Origin: Phaeobacter sp. 11ANDIMAR09
GTDB lineage: Bacteria; Pseudomonadota; Alphaproteobacteria; Rhodobacterales; Rhodobacteraceae
Assembly: GCF_001294455.1 (NCBI RefSeq)
Contig: NZ_LIKT01000002.1
Location: 241,910-305,909 of the forward strand
Direction of reading: 5' to 3'
DNA: 64,000 bases
Position numbers and translations under genes: made by a program. The stretch's first letter is position 1; the number at the start of each line of letters is the position of its first letter. Below, piece by piece: positions 1 to 8,317 of the stretch. The notes below the pieces were generated by a model that ran no database searches, had not been told where the DNA came from, and saw only the letters and a program-made list of their open reading frames with translations.

Positions 1-2
1 AA

Positions 3-239
3 ATCCATGATCACCTCATCTATATGATCTCGCGCGGGGTCGAGCCGGGTTTTGTGATTGAAACCTTGAAAACGGCAGCCAGCAATGTCTGGTATCCCAC
101 CCATGCCGAGCTGCAGGCGGCGGGGGTGTTGCGCGATGCGGTGCCGGGGGTTGTTGCAGGGCTAAGCGATGCTGAGATGCGGGTTCAGCAGGCGTCAGAG
201 GTGGAACTGCAAGAGAAGAAGCAGCGCAAACAGCCCTGA
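3..239 (+). CDS. C-terminal fragment of a ClpP-like periplasmic protein (COG3904-like)
   Basis: The reading frame is open from the left edge and stops at 239, so only the last 78 or so residues are present. The tail reads through a GFVIETLKTAASNVWYPTHA segment followed by AELQAAGVL, which resembles the end of the COG3904 family of secreted ClpP-fold proteins of unknown role, where a 'MWYPSHEEL..AGV' ending is common. The last 25 residues are Glu/Lys/Gln-rich. The catalytic part would lie outside the window. The family assignment is from memory of the pattern and is moderate at best; that the frame is coding is more secure because it ends just ahead of the trmB leader. Confidence 0.5.
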   Translation: MHDHLIYMISRGVEPGFVIETLKTAASNVWYPTHAELQAAGVLRDAVPGVVAGLSDAEMRVQQASEVELQEKKQRKQP

Positions 240-371
240 GGCGGTGCCTCTCTTGACCTACGCCTCTGCTTGCGGCAGATGAGCTGCCAACTGCGCATGG
301 GCCTTGTCTGCAAAGGCCGCTTTGATCGCGACGGGTCAAAGACGGCGCCTGAACAAAGGAAATGCCAGGCC

Positions 372-1154
372 ATGGCCGAGAATAAGACACCCAGTGAGAG
401 CGGCAGGGACGCTGGCCAAGCTTCCAAAGCGGCCGGTTCAGAAACCGAGGCCCATGTGAGCGGCGCGCCCTGGCGTAATTTCTATGGCCGTTTTAGTGGG
501 AAGACCCTGAAAGACAGCCAGCGCCGTTACATTGCCGAAGACCTGGAGGGGCTGAGCCCCGGTGCTGTCGGCTGGGAGGAAAACCCGGATCGTAAACCGC
601 TGGATCTCGACGCCTTGTTTGGTGGGCGCGAGACCTGGCTTGAGGTGGGTTTTGGTGGTGGCGAGCACCTGGTGCATCAGGCCAGTAGCAACCCGGATGT
701 GGGCATCATCGGGGCTGAGCCCTTTATCAATGGTGTTGCTATGCTGCTTGGCAAGATCCGCAAAGCCGGCTGTGAAAATATTGCAGTACACCCCGGCGAT
801 GCGCGCGATTTGATGGATGTGATCCCGCCGCAGTCGATCGCACGCGCCTTTTTGCTCTACCCCGATCCCTGGCCCAAAACGCGGCATCACCGCCGCCGCT
901 TTGTCACCCCGGAACATCTGGAGCCGCTGGCGCGTTGTCTCAAACCCGGGGCCATTTTCCGGGTTGCCACGGATATTCCCGACTACGTTCGTCAAACCTT
1001 GGAAGAGGTACCAAAGGCCGGGTTTGAATGGCTGGCCTCTGAGGCTGCAGATTGGCGCGAGCCCTGGGAGGACTGGATTTCCACCCGCTATGAGCAAAAG
1101 GCCCTGCGCGAAGGTCGCACACCGACCTATCTGACCTTCCGCCGCCTCGGTTAG
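372..1154 (+). CDS. trmB: tRNA (guanine-N7-)-methyltransferase TrmB
   Basis: TrmB makes 7-methylguanosine at position 46 of tRNAs using S-adenosylmethionine. The start at 372 (MAENKTPSES) was chosen over an upstream in-frame ATG at 270 because AAAGGA precedes it by about 11 bases and the extra stretch has no family character. The core begins APWRNFYGRFSGKTLK, the SAM-binding motif LEVGFGGGEHLVHQ follows near residue 93, and PDPWPKTRHHRRR and the C-terminal TRYEQKAL segment are typical of the family. The first 35 residues are a polar, Ser/Glu-rich extension. It precedes aroA on the same strand with a 118-base gap. Confidence 0.96.
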   Translation: MAENKTPSESGRDAGQASKAAGSETEAHVSGAPWRNFYGRFSGKTLKDSQRRYIAEDLEGLSPGAVGWEENPDRKPLDLDALFGGRETWLEVGFGGGEHLVHQASSNPDVGIIGAEPFINGVAMLLGKIRKAGCENIAVHPGDARDLMDVIPPQSIARAFLLYPDPWPKTRHHRRRFVTPEHLEPLARCLKPGAIFRVATDIPDYVRQTLEEVPKAGFEWLASEAADWREPWEDWISTRYEQKALREGRTPTYLTFRRLG

Positions 1155-1272
1155 GCGCTCCCTCGGGCTGGGGATCGGTGCTAGACGCTGGCGACGCAAT
1201 TCGGTACCGATAGCGGAAACATAGACAGACTGACACGCGGCAGGCTGACAAGACAAAGATAAAGGAAACGCC

Positions 1273-2619
1273 ATGTCCGGACACGGTACCCCCATCCCCA
1301 TGAGCTCGCACCGTGCAGATCCCCTGACAGGGGTTGCCGAGGTGCCGGGAGACAAGTCGATCTCGCATCGCTCGCTCATTCTGGGGGCCATGGCCGTGGG
1401 TGAGACCAAGATCTCTGGCCTGCTGGAAGGCGACGATGTGCTGGACACGGCCAAGGCGATGCAGGCCTTTGGCGCCGAGGTTGTCAATCACGGCGGCGGC
1501 AATTGGTCGGTTCATGGTGTTGGCGTCGGGGGCTTTGCCGAACCGGAGCAGGTGATTGATTGTGGCAACTCCGGCACCGGCGTGCGTCTGATCATGGGCT
1601 GTATGGCGACCTCGCCAATCTCTGTGACCTTTACCGGCGATGCCAGTCTCAATGGGCGCCCGATGGCGCGAGTCACCGATCCATTGGCGCTGTTTGGCGC
1701 CAAGACCGTTGGCCGCAAGGGCGGGCGCCTGCCAATGACCATCGTTGGCGCACCGGAGCCTACTCCGGTGCGCTATGTGGTGCCGGTGCCCTCGGCGCAG
1801 GTGAAATCAGCGGTGCTGCTGGCCGGGCTGAATGTACCGGGCCAAACCGTGGTGATTGAAAAAGAAGCCACCCGCGATCATTCCGAGCGGATGCTGGCGG
1901 GATTTGGGGCCGAGATCACCGTTGAGGATAGCGACGAGGGCCGGGTGATTACCCTGACTGGCCAGCCTGAGCTGAAACCGCAGGAGATCGCCGTGCCGCG
2001 CGATCCCTCTTCGGCGGCCTTCCCGGTCTGCGCGGCCCTGATCACCCCTGGTTCGGATGTGCTGGTACCGGGTATTGGCCTCAACCCAACGCGCGCGGGG
2101 CTGTTCTATACCCTGCAGGACATGGGCGCCGATCTGACCTTTGAAAACATGCGTGAAGAGGGCGGGGAACCGGTGGCGGATCTGCGCGCCAAATACTCGC
2201 CTGATATGAAGGGCATCGCGGTGCCACCGGAGCGTGCGGCTTCGATGATTGATGAATACCCGGTGCTCGCGGTTGTGGCTTCCTTTGCCACTGGCAAGAC
2301 CATGATGGCTGGCGTCAAGGAACTGCGGGTGAAGGAAAGCGACCGCATTGATGCGATGGCGCGCGGTCTGCGCGCCAATGGCCTCACCGTGGACGAGGGC
2401 GAAGATTGGTGGTCCGTCGAAGGTCTGGGCCCGGATGGCGTTCCCGGTGGCGGCACCTGCGAGAGCTTCCTGGATCACCGCATCGCCATGTCCTTTATGG
2501 TGATGGGTATGGGCGCGAAGAACCCGGTGACTGTGGATGACGGCAACCCGATCACCACCTCTTTCCCGATCTTTGAGCCGCTGATGACGGGTCTTGGCGC
2601 TAAGCTGAGCAAGGGCTGA
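1273..2619 (+). CDS. aroA: 3-phosphoshikimate 1-carboxyvinyltransferase (EPSP synthase, class II type)
   Basis: Sixth step of the shikimate pathway: joins phosphoenolpyruvate to shikimate 3-phosphate. The 448-residue protein has [13 protein letters not shown] near residue 27, [49 protein letters not shown] and [13 protein letters not shown]. These block sequences follow the Agrobacterium/rhizobial class II enzymes rather than the E. coli class I enzymes. In the PEP-site loop it reads GNSGTGVR with Gly101, whereas the well-known CP4 class II enzyme has Ala at this place. AAAGGA lies 6 bases before the ATG. cmk follows 21 bases later, so the two are probably one operon. Confidence 0.98.
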   Translation: MSGHGTPIPMSSHRADPLTGVAEVPGDKSISHRSLILGAMAVGETKISGLLEGDDVLDTAKAMQAFGAEVVNHGGGNWSVHGVGVGGFAEPEQVIDCGNSGTGVRLIMGCMATSPISVTFTGDASLNGRPMARVTDPLALFGAKTVGRKGGRLPMTIVGAPEPTPVRYVVPVPSAQVKSAVLLAGLNVPGQTVVIEKEATRDHSERMLAGFGAEITVEDSDEGRVITLTGQPELKPQEIAVPRDPSSAAFPVCAALITPGSDVLVPGIGLNPTRAGLFYTLQDMGADLTFENMREEGGEPVADLRAKYSPDMKGIAVPPERAASMIDEYPVLAVVASFATGKTMMAGVKELRVKESDRIDAMARGLRANGLTVDEGEDWWSVEGLGPDGVPGGGTCESFLDHRIAMSFMVMGMGAKNPVTVDDGNPITTSFPIFEPLMTGLGAKLSKG

Positions 2620-2640
2620 GAGATCAGGAGGACAGGGCAA

Positions 2641-3252
2641 ATGACCGCAAGTTTCACCATTGCCATTGACGGTCCCGCAGCAGCGGGTAAGGGCACCATT
2701 TCCAAGGCCGTGGCCGCCGAATTGGGGCTGGCGCATCTGGACACCGGGCTTTTGTACCGCGCCGTTGGGGTCAAGACGCTCGCAGGCACGCCAGCGATTG
2801 AAGCAGCACAGGGCCTTACACCAGAAGATCTGCAACGCGATGACCTGCGCGGCCCCGAGGCGGCGCAGGCCGCGTCCAAGGTCGCGGTGATTGCTGAGGT
2901 GCGCGCGGCACTGGTCGATTTCCAGCGCGCCTTTGCCCGTCGTGCGGGCGGGGCTGTTCTGGATGGTCGTGACATCGGCACGGTGATCTGCCCCTATGCT
3001 GAGGTGAAGCTTTTTGTCACCGCCAGCGCTGAAGTGCGCGCACAGCGACGGTTTCTGGAACTCTCGGCTAAAGGTGAGGCGGAAACGCTGGAAGAGGTTC
3101 TGGCAGACGTGAAGGCCCGCGATGAACGCGACATGAACCGGTCTGAGGCGCCGTTGAAACCCGCCGAAGACGCCGTGGTGATTGATACCAGTGATTTGGC
3201 CATTGAAGAGGCGGTAGCTCGGGCCCTGCTAGAGGTCGCCGCACGTCGTTGA
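2641..3252 (+). CDS. cmk: Cytidylate kinase
   Basis: Phosphorylates CMP and dCMP to the diphosphates. The P-loop [17 protein letters not shown] is at residues 9-25, [11 protein letters not shown] follows near residue 35, and [21 protein letters not shown] and [14 protein letters not shown] are present as in the bacterial family. 203 residues is slightly short for the family (about 210-230) but nothing essential is missing. AGGAGG sits 9 bases before the ATG. The aroA-cmk order, with rpsA nearby, is conserved in many bacteria; here a nitroreductase and a hypothetical gene separate cmk from rpsA. Confidence 0.97.
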   Translation: MTASFTIAIDGPAAAGKGTISKAVAAELGLAHLDTGLLYRAVGVKTLAGTPAIEAAQGLTPEDLQRDDLRGPEAAQAASKVAVIAEVRAALVDFQRAFARRAGGAVLDGRDIGTVICPYAEVKLFVTASAEVRAQRRFLELSAKGEAETLEEVLADVKARDERDMNRSEAPLKPAEDAVVIDTSDLAIEEAVARALLEVAARR

Positions 3253-3328
3253 AGTTTTTTGGAGACCTAGTGGGGCCCCGAGTGCCGAGCACGCCTTGTC
3301 TGAAGTTTGGTAGGGCCGCAATGCGGAT

Positions 3329-3658
3329 TTAGCTGCTGCGCGCGGGCCTGCAAACGAACCCTTCAATAGTTTCCTCAATTGCATAGTCAGTTTCTAGCTT
3401 TCTAGCGATCAACGGGCCAGCTTTGACACCAATGACGGTAATGCTTTTCAGTTCAGGAAAGTGATCGTGGATAGTCCAGATTAATTCGATCAAAGCAGAC
3501 GGCGACCTGTGGAAATTAGTGTTCGAAAATAAGGCGCTGTTTCGATCGAGATCACTAGATCCTTCGAAACGATTTCGATTTTCTGGCGTATCCAAAAGCC
3601 AAACAGCTCCGCTGAGTGCTCCCTGATAGTCTTTGTCAAAAATTGCTGAGACCCGCAT
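3329..3658 (-). CDS. Hypothetical protein, 109 aa, AT-richer than its neighbours
   Basis: A minus-strand frame facing away from the nitroreductase. The protein has a mixed alpha/beta look, with a predicted helix around SALIELIWTIHDHFPELK followed by a strand ITVIGV and a conserved-looking KAGPLIARKLE segment. No signal peptide or membrane segment is seen. There is no clear ribosome-binding site before the ATG, and no alternative start codon further upstream in frame. Base composition is visibly lower in GC than cmk and the nitroreductase, hinting at later acquisition. I do not recognise the family. It could also be a decayed or non-coding insert between cmk and the nitroreductase. Confidence 0.45.
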   Translation of the reverse strand: MRVSAIFDKDYQGALSGAVWLLDTPENRNRFEGSSDLDRNSALFSNTNFHRSPSALIELIWTIHDHFPELKSITVIGVKAGPLIARKLETDYAIEETIEGFVCRPARSS

Positions 3659-3753
3659 GGGCCGAACAGAGCGTTTATGCCCCTGTTCGTCAAGGCAGCT
3701 GTGGGTGCATTTCGGTCCTTTCAGCGGACCGGAAAGATTTTCCCAATGGCGTA

Positions 3754-3781
3754 TTGAACTGAACAGTTCAGTTCCGATATA
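3754..3781 (+). promoter_or_regulatory. Nitroreductase promoter with embedded palindromic operator
   Basis: A perfect 19-base inverted repeat, GAACTGAACAGTTCAGTTC, occupies 3756-3774 (9-base arms, one central base). A -35-like TTGAAC (3754-3759) and a -10-like GATATA (3776-3781) are separated by 16 bases and flank it, so a bound dimer would cover the polymerase site. This is the usual arrangement for TetR- or MarR-family repressors. No such regulator gene adjoins it, so the factor is unknown. The start codon at 3815 lies 33 bases downstream of the -10. Confidence 0.7.
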
Positions 3782-3814
3782 GAGCGCACAAACCTTCCAA
3801 TGACAGGAAAGAAC

Positions 3815-4447
3815 ATGTTTCTAGACAAGCTGAACTGGCGCTATGCCACCAAGAAGATGGACCCCAACAAAGCGGTTCCCGAAGACAAAGTGGCCAAGAT
3901 TGTCGAGGCCGTGCAGATGGCGCCCAGCTCCAGCGGCTTGCAGCCCTTTGAGCTCTTTGTGATCCGCAACAAGGACATCCGTGCGGCGATCCGCACCGTG
4001 TCCTGGGATCAGGCGCAGATCACCGATGGCTCGCACCTCTTGGTCTTTGCCGCTTGGGATAACTACAGCGAAGAACGCATCGACGCGGTGGTCGAGCAGA
4101 TGGCGGCCGAGCGTGGCGGCATGAACGACATGCTCAAGGGCTATTATGACAATCTGAAAGCCATGTATCTGCCCCGCAGCGCCGAAGAAAACTACGCTCA
4201 CGCGGCGCGCCAGGCCTATATCGCTCTGGGCTTTGCCATGGCGGCGGCAGCGGAGCTGGAAGTGGACAGCACCCCAATGGAAGGCTTTGATCCCGCCCAA
4301 GTGGATGAGATACTCGGCCTCAAGGAAAAGGGCCTGCGTTCAGTCCTGCTTTTGCCACTGGGCTACCGTGAAGAGGCTGGTGATTGGCTTTTGCCGATGA
4401 AAAAGGTTCGCAAGCCCCTGACCACCTTGGTCACCGAGCTCGACTAA
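3815..4447 (+). CDS. NAD(P)H-dependent nitroreductase family flavoenzyme (NfsB-like)
   Basis: Predicted FMN oxidoreductase that reduces nitro compounds, quinones or similar electrophiles. The start at 3815 (MFLDKLNWRYATKKMD) is preferred over the ATG at 3800 because AGGAAAG lies 4 bases before it. The N-terminal WRYATKKMDP, APSSSGLQPFELFVI near residue 35-50 and the AARQAYIALGFAMAAAAELEVDS helix are the usual family blocks; EKGLRSVLLLPLGYR follows near the C-terminus. At 210 residues it is normal length. A palindromic operator overlaps its promoter, so it is likely induced by its substrate or by electrophile stress. The physiological substrate cannot be read from sequence. Confidence 0.88.
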   Translation: MFLDKLNWRYATKKMDPNKAVPEDKVAKIVEAVQMAPSSSGLQPFELFVIRNKDIRAAIRTVSWDQAQITDGSHLLVFAAWDNYSEERIDAVVEQMAAERGGMNDMLKGYYDNLKAMYLPRSAEENYAHAARQAYIALGFAMAAAAELEVDSTPMEGFDPAQVDEILGLKEKGLRSVLLLPLGYREEAGDWLLPMKKVRKPLTTLVTELD

Positions 4448-4785
4448 CAGCCTGCGATCCATCAGCCACGGCTGTTCGGTCCGACTTTTCTGGGAAGGGG
4501 GGGCGGTTTCCCCTCTCTTCCTGCGGAAGCCAGAAAAACAAGGGTAATTCTTGGCGCTTGCGTTGGTTTTCCTTGCACGCGGCGGGGAATCCGCTTATCA
4601 AGCGCGCTGTCTGTATAGAGGCGGTTCACGCACGAAGGACAATCTGAGCAGGGTCGGGGGAAGTTCCGGCCCTTTGTGTTTGTTTGCTTCAGATGTCTTT
4701 GCGCCACGCCCCATGCGACCAAACCCCAAGACCGGCGGAGACAACCGCACGGCCAGAAAACTTTGTAAAGGAAACCTGAGACCTC
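4448..4785. other. Intergenic region and rpsA leader
   Basis: 338 bases without a gene. A long imperfect hairpin at 4486-4537 has 8-base outer arms TTTTCTGG/CCAGAAAA but no U-run, and may end nitroreductase transcripts. The rpsA promoter follows at 4573-4601. The remaining roughly 180 bases form a long leader before the rpsA ATG, where S1 autoregulation would be expected from other bacteria. No small gene with a convincing ribosome-binding site was seen. Confidence 0.5.
4573..4601 (+). promoter_or_regulatory. Probable sigma70-type promoter of rpsA
   Basis: TTGCAC (4573-4578) and TATCAA (4596-4601) are separated by 17 bases, followed by a GC-rich discriminator (GCGCGC) as is common for growth-rate-regulated ribosomal promoters. 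Transcription would start near 4608, giving a leader of about 180 bases. Confidence 0.55.
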
Positions 4786-6462
4786 ATGGCTCAAAACGTA
4801 TCTATGGAGGATTTCGAAGCCCTCCTGAATGAAAGCTTCGAAATGGACACCCCGAACGAGGGTTCGGTTGTCAAAGGCAAGGTTATCGCGATCGAAGCGG
4901 GCCAGGCCCTGATCGACGTCGGCTACAAGATGGAAGGCCGCGTTGACCTGAAAGAATTCGCAAACCCTGGCGAAGCTCCTGAAATCGCAGTCGGTGACGA
5001 GGTAGAAGTCTACCTGCGTTCCGCTGAGAACGCCCGTGGCGAAGCCGTTATCTCCCGCGAGATGGCACGCCGCGAAGAAGCCTGGGACCGTCTGGAAAAA
5101 GCCTATGCCGACGACGAGCGCGTCGAAGGTGCGATCTTTGGTCGTGTCAAAGGTGGCTTTACCGTCGATCTGGGTGGCGCAGTTGCCTTCCTGCCCGGTT
5201 CGCAAGTTGACGTCCGCCCCGTGCGTGACGCTGGCCCTCTGATGGGTCTGAAGCAGCCCTTCCAGATCCTGAAAATGGACCGTCGTCGTGGCAATATCGT
5301 TGTATCGCGTCGTGCGATCCTCGAAGAGTCCCGCGCCGAACAGCGCGCCGAAGTTATCGGCAAACTCTCTGAGGGTGATTCTGTTGACGGTGTGGTCAAG
5401 AACATCACCGAATACGGTGCATTCGTTGACCTGGGCGGCGTTGACGGCCTGCTGCACGTCACCGACATGGCATGGCGTCGTGTGAACCACCCCTCCGAGA
5501 TCCTGGCGATCGGCGAGACCGTCAAGGTTCAGGTCATCAAGATCAACAAAGATACCCACCGTATCTCCCTGGGCATGAAGCAGCTGCAGGAAGATCCATG
5601 GGATCTGGTTGGCGCCAAGTACCCACTCTCCTCGGTCCACAAAGGCCGCGTGACCAACATCACCGATTACGGTGCATTTGTTGAGCTGGAGCCCGGTGTT
5701 GAAGGTCTGGTCCACGTTTCTGAAATGTCCTGGACCAAGAAGAACGTACATCCCGGCAAGATTGTCTCCACTTCGCAGGAAGTCGACGTCATGGTTCTGG
5801 AAATCGACGGTTCCAAGCGTCGCGTTTCCCTGGGTCTCAAGCAGACTCAGCGTAACCCATGGGAAGTGTTCTCCGAGAGCAACCCTGAGGGCACCGAAGT
5901 CGAAGGCGAAGTCAAGAACATCACCGAATTCGGTCTGTTTATCGGCCTCGAAGGCGACATCGACGGCATGGTTCACCTGTCCGACCTGTCCTGGGACGAG
6001 CGCGGCGAAGATGCGATCCAGAACTACCGCAAAGGCGACATGGTTTCGGCCGTTGTCTCCGAAGTGGATGTTGAAAAAGAGCGTATCTCCCTGTCGATCA
6101 AAGCCCTGGGTGGCGACAAGTTCGCTGAAGCCGTTGGCGGCGTGAAGCGTGGCTCCATTGTCACCGTGAACGTCACAGCCATCGAAGAAGGCGGCATCGA
6201 GGTCGAATACGAAGGCATGAAGAGCTTCATCCGTCGCTCCGACCTGTCGCGTGATCGCGCCGAGCAGCGCCCCGAGCGTTTCAATGTTGGCGACAAGGTC
6301 GACGTTCGCGTCACCAACGTCGACAGCAAGACCCGTCGTCTGGGTCTGTCGATCAAAGCGCGCGAGATCGCAGAAGAAAAAGAAGCGGTTGAGCAGTATG
6401 GTTCCTCGGATTCCGGCGCAAGCTTGGGCGATATCCTGGGCGCAGCTCTGAACAACGACTAA
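4786..6462 (+). CDS. rpsA: 30S ribosomal protein S1
   Basis: S1 binds mRNA at the platform of the 30S subunit and helps initiation on structured leaders. The 558-residue protein has six S1/OB-fold repeats. Their most similar copies begin GVVKNITEYGAFVDLGGVDG, GRVTNITDYGAFVELEPG and GEVKNITEFGLFIGLEG, at about residues 204, 288 and 375. The last two repeats are more divergent, as usual. The ATG at 4786 follows a distant AAAGGA (about 16 bases), so translation may depend on leader structure. The codon use differs from flanking genes in favouring ATC, CTG and CGT, consistent with high expression. Confidence 0.98.
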   Translation: MAQNVSMEDFEALLNESFEMDTPNEGSVVKGKVIAIEAGQALIDVGYKMEGRVDLKEFANPGEAPEIAVGDEVEVYLRSAENARGEAVISREMARREEAWDRLEKAYADDERVEGAIFGRVKGGFTVDLGGAVAFLPGSQVDVRPVRDAGPLMGLKQPFQILKMDRRRGNIVVSRRAILEESRAEQRAEVIGKLSEGDSVDGVVKNITEYGAFVDLGGVDGLLHVTDMAWRRVNHPSEILAIGETVKVQVIKINKDTHRISLGMKQLQEDPWDLVGAKYPLSSVHKGRVTNITDYGAFVELEPGVEGLVHVSEMSWTKKNVHPGKIVSTSQEVDVMVLEIDGSKRRVSLGLKQTQRNPWEVFSESNPEGTEVEGEVKNITEFGLFIGLEGDIDGMVHLSDLSWDERGEDAIQNYRKGDMVSAVVSEVDVEKERISLSIKALGGDKFAEAVGGVKRGSIVTVNVTAIEEGGIEVEYEGMKSFIRRSDLSRDRAEQRPERFNVGDKVDVRVTNVDSKTRRLGLSIKAREIAEEKEAVEQYGSSDSGASLGDILGAALNND

Positions 6463-6498
6463 GTTTCGGCCTGCACTTTAGGTTTTAAACGAATAGAG

Positions 6499-6532
6499 CG
6501 GCCTTGCCTTTTTGGCGGGGCCGTTTCTTTTT
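6499..6532 (+). terminator. Intrinsic terminator of rpsA
   Basis: Ten-base-pair stem CGGCCTTGCC/GGCGGGGCCG with two G-T pairs around a TTTTT loop (6499-6523), followed by TTTCTTTTT. Confidence 0.9.
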
Positions 6533-6876
6533 GAGCGGATTTCCACCAGCCCGCAAGACGCGGAGGGGCTGATGGCTGCGGGGGGGGATGCAGCTGTTTG
6601 CCGTTCGGTGACCTCAGCCAAAAGCGGTCCGACAGAGAGGGTAAGGCGTTGCGAATCAACCAATTCTTTTTGGGCCCCAGTGCGGCCAGCAAAGGGCTTT
6701 GCAGCGCCTTACAGAGCCATTGATGGAAGAAAATTCGAGAATTTATGGTCGTTTGACGAATTTTGCGGGGCAAATATCATCCATGGGCCCAGTGTTTTGG
6801 TTCCTAGATGAGGCTTTTGTACCTATAGTTGTCGTTAGCCGACAAAGGCTTGCGTACATCTGGGAGGGCAGTAAGT
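6533..6876. other. Intergenic region upstream of ihfB
   Basis: 344 bases between the rpsA terminator and ihfB. A promoter-like TTGACG / TATCAT pair lies at 6753-6780. The left half is GC-rich and contains only short frames without ribosome-binding sites; I see no gene in it. Confidence 0.5.
6753..6780 (+). promoter_or_regulatory. Probable promoter of ihfB-lapA-trpF
   Basis: TTGACG (6753-6758) and TATCAT (6775-6780) with a 16-base spacer, about 97 bases before the ihfB start codon. Confidence 0.5.
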
Positions 6877-7161
6877 ATGATCCGCTCTGAATTGATTCAG
6901 AAGATTGCAGACGAAAACCCGCACCTGTATCAGCGGGATGTCGAAAGGATCGTGAACACGGTGTTTGAGGAAGTGACTGATGCGATGTCCCGGGGTGACC
7001 GGGTGGAATTGCGCGGCTTTGGCGCTTTCTCGGTTAAACAAAGAGACTCACGGGTTGGTCGCAACCCGCGCACCGGTGAAACTGTCCAAGTTGAAGAAAA
7101 ACATGTTCCGTTCTTCAAGACCGGTAAGCTCTTGAGGGATCGCCTGAACGGAAAGGCCTAA
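6877..7161 (+). CDS. ihfB: Integration host factor subunit beta
   Basis: One half of the IHF heterodimer, which bends DNA sharply at specific sites in replication, recombination and transcription. The start at 6877 ([10 protein letters not shown]) has GGGAGG 9 bases upstream and gives the standard 94 residues; a frame extension upstream has no family similarity. [22 protein letters not shown] near residue 45-67 is the DNA-binding beta arm, with the conserved proline in GRNPRTG that intercalates. [14 protein letters not shown] closes the protein. lapA starts on the very next base after the stop, so the two are translationally coupled. Confidence 0.97.
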   Translation: MIRSELIQKIADENPHLYQRDVERIVNTVFEEVTDAMSRGDRVELRGFGAFSVKQRDSRVGRNPRTGETVQVEEKHVPFFKTGKLLRDRLNGKA

Positions 7162-7512
7162 ATGCGCTATATTCGCTATGCTGTCCTGGGAATCCTGGGA
7201 ATTCTGTTGGTTTCGGTCTGTATCGCAAACCGCTCTGTCATCTCGCTGAAACTGCTGCCTGATGCTGTTTCTGAATTTGTCGGGATTAATCCTTCGATCT
7301 CTTTGCCGATCTTTGTGGTGGTGCTGGGCGGTCTGGGTGCGGGTTTGGCGATTGGCTTTGTTTGGGAATGGCTGCGCGAGCATAAACACCGTCGTGCCGT
7401 CAGCACCCAGAGCCGCGAAGTAAAGAAGCTGTCGCGCGAAGTGAAAAAGCTGAAACAGCAAAAGAACGAGGGCAAAGACGAGGTCCTCGCGCTTTTGGAA
7501 GAAGCCAGCTGA
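7162..7512 (+). CDS. lapA: LapA-domain (DUF1049) inner-membrane protein
   Basis: Member of the lipopolysaccharide assembly protein A family. The 116-residue protein has two membrane helices, about residues 7-25 and 47-70, joined by a short loop that includes the NRSVISLKLLP segment typical of the family. A charged cytoplasmic tail with a coiled-coil-like KKLSREVKKLKQQKNEGK stretch follows. The ATG directly abuts the ihfB stop codon. The ihfB-lapA order is common in proteobacteria. The family is tied to LPS assembly control in E. coli; the role here is inferred from that. Confidence 0.85.
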   Translation: MRYIRYAVLGILGILLVSVCIANRSVISLKLLPDAVSEFVGINPSISLPIFVVVLGGLGAGLAIGFVWEWLREHKHRRAVSTQSREVKKLSREVKKLKQQKNEGKDEVLALLEEAS

Positions 7513-7521
7513 GCAAAGCGG

Positions 7522-8175
7522 ATGAATGCTGTTCGGGTAAAGATCTGCGGGCTTAGAACCCCGCAGGATGTGGCTGCGGCTGCCAGCGCTGGTGCGGGCT
7601 ATGTGGGCTTTGTGTTTTTTCCAAAATCACCACGACATGTCTCTGTTGAACAGGCCGCCGGGCTGGCGTTAGAGGCGCCTGTTGGCCTGTGCAAGGTGGC
7701 GCTGACGGTGAATGCCGATGATGCCCTGCTGGATGCGCTGACCAAGGTGGTGCCGCTGGATATGTTGCAATTGCACGGCAGCGAAAGCCCCGAGCGGGTG
7801 GCAGAGGTTAAATCCCGTTATGGTTTGCCAGTGATGAAGGCCATCGGCATTGCCGATGCCCAGGATTTGCCGCAGATTGATCTCTACTCTCAGGTTGCGG
7901 ATCAGCTGCTGATTGATGCCAAGCCACCCAGGGATGCCGATCTTCCCGGTGGTAACGGCCTGGCCTTTGACTGGCGCCTGCTGGCCGGGCGCAAATACTG
8001 GCAACGCCCCTGGATGCTGGCAGGGGGGCTGACACCCGACAATGTTGCCGAGGCTGTGCGCATGACCGGCGCGCGCCAGGTTGATGTCTCGTCGGGTGTC
8101 GAGACAGTGCCTGGGCAAAAGGATGCTGATTTGATCAGCCGCTTCACCTCTGCGGCCCTGTCAGCCACGGGCTGA
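7522..8175 (+). CDS. trpF: Phosphoribosylanthranilate isomerase
   Basis: Third committed step of tryptophan synthesis: Amadori rearrangement of N-(5-phosphoribosyl)anthranilate. The 217-residue TIM barrel opens [12 protein letters not shown], with catalytic Cys in KICGLR near residue 9. [10 protein letters not shown] near residue 83 and [23 protein letters not shown] near residue 130 carry the catalytic Asp. [13 protein letters not shown] and VDVSSGVE form the phosphate-binding end. It starts 9 bases after lapA with only a weak ribosome-binding site, so coupling to lapA is likely. trpB follows after 142 bases; trpA is about 8 kb away on the other strand. Confidence 0.96.
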   Translation: MNAVRVKICGLRTPQDVAAAASAGAGYVGFVFFPKSPRHVSVEQAAGLALEAPVGLCKVALTVNADDALLDALTKVVPLDMLQLHGSESPERVAEVKSRYGLPVMKAIGIADAQDLPQIDLYSQVADQLLIDAKPPRDADLPGGNGLAFDWRLLAGRKYWQRPWMLAGGLTPDNVAEAVRMTGARQVDVSSGVETVPGQKDADLISRFTSAALSATG

Positions 8176-8317
8176 CCGCAAGCAGAGGCGGCGCCCTTTC
8201 CTTAGGTGAAACTGTGGTCCGCAGAACAGAATCCTGCCCGGCCTCTCTTTACCCGCCGCCGCCTGCGCGCTAGTCATGTCGGGCGCTGCGATCAGTGCTG
8301 CGACAAGGGGAAGAACC

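Noticed and set aside
438..1487. Minus-strand frame across trmB and aroA start
   Set aside because: Antisense shadow; trmB motifs are on the plus strand.
4462..5976. A 504-codon open frame on the minus strand across rpsA
   Set aside because: It is the mirror of the rpsA coding frame. S1 repeats and codon bias support the plus strand; the minus frame has no ribosome-binding site or family pattern.
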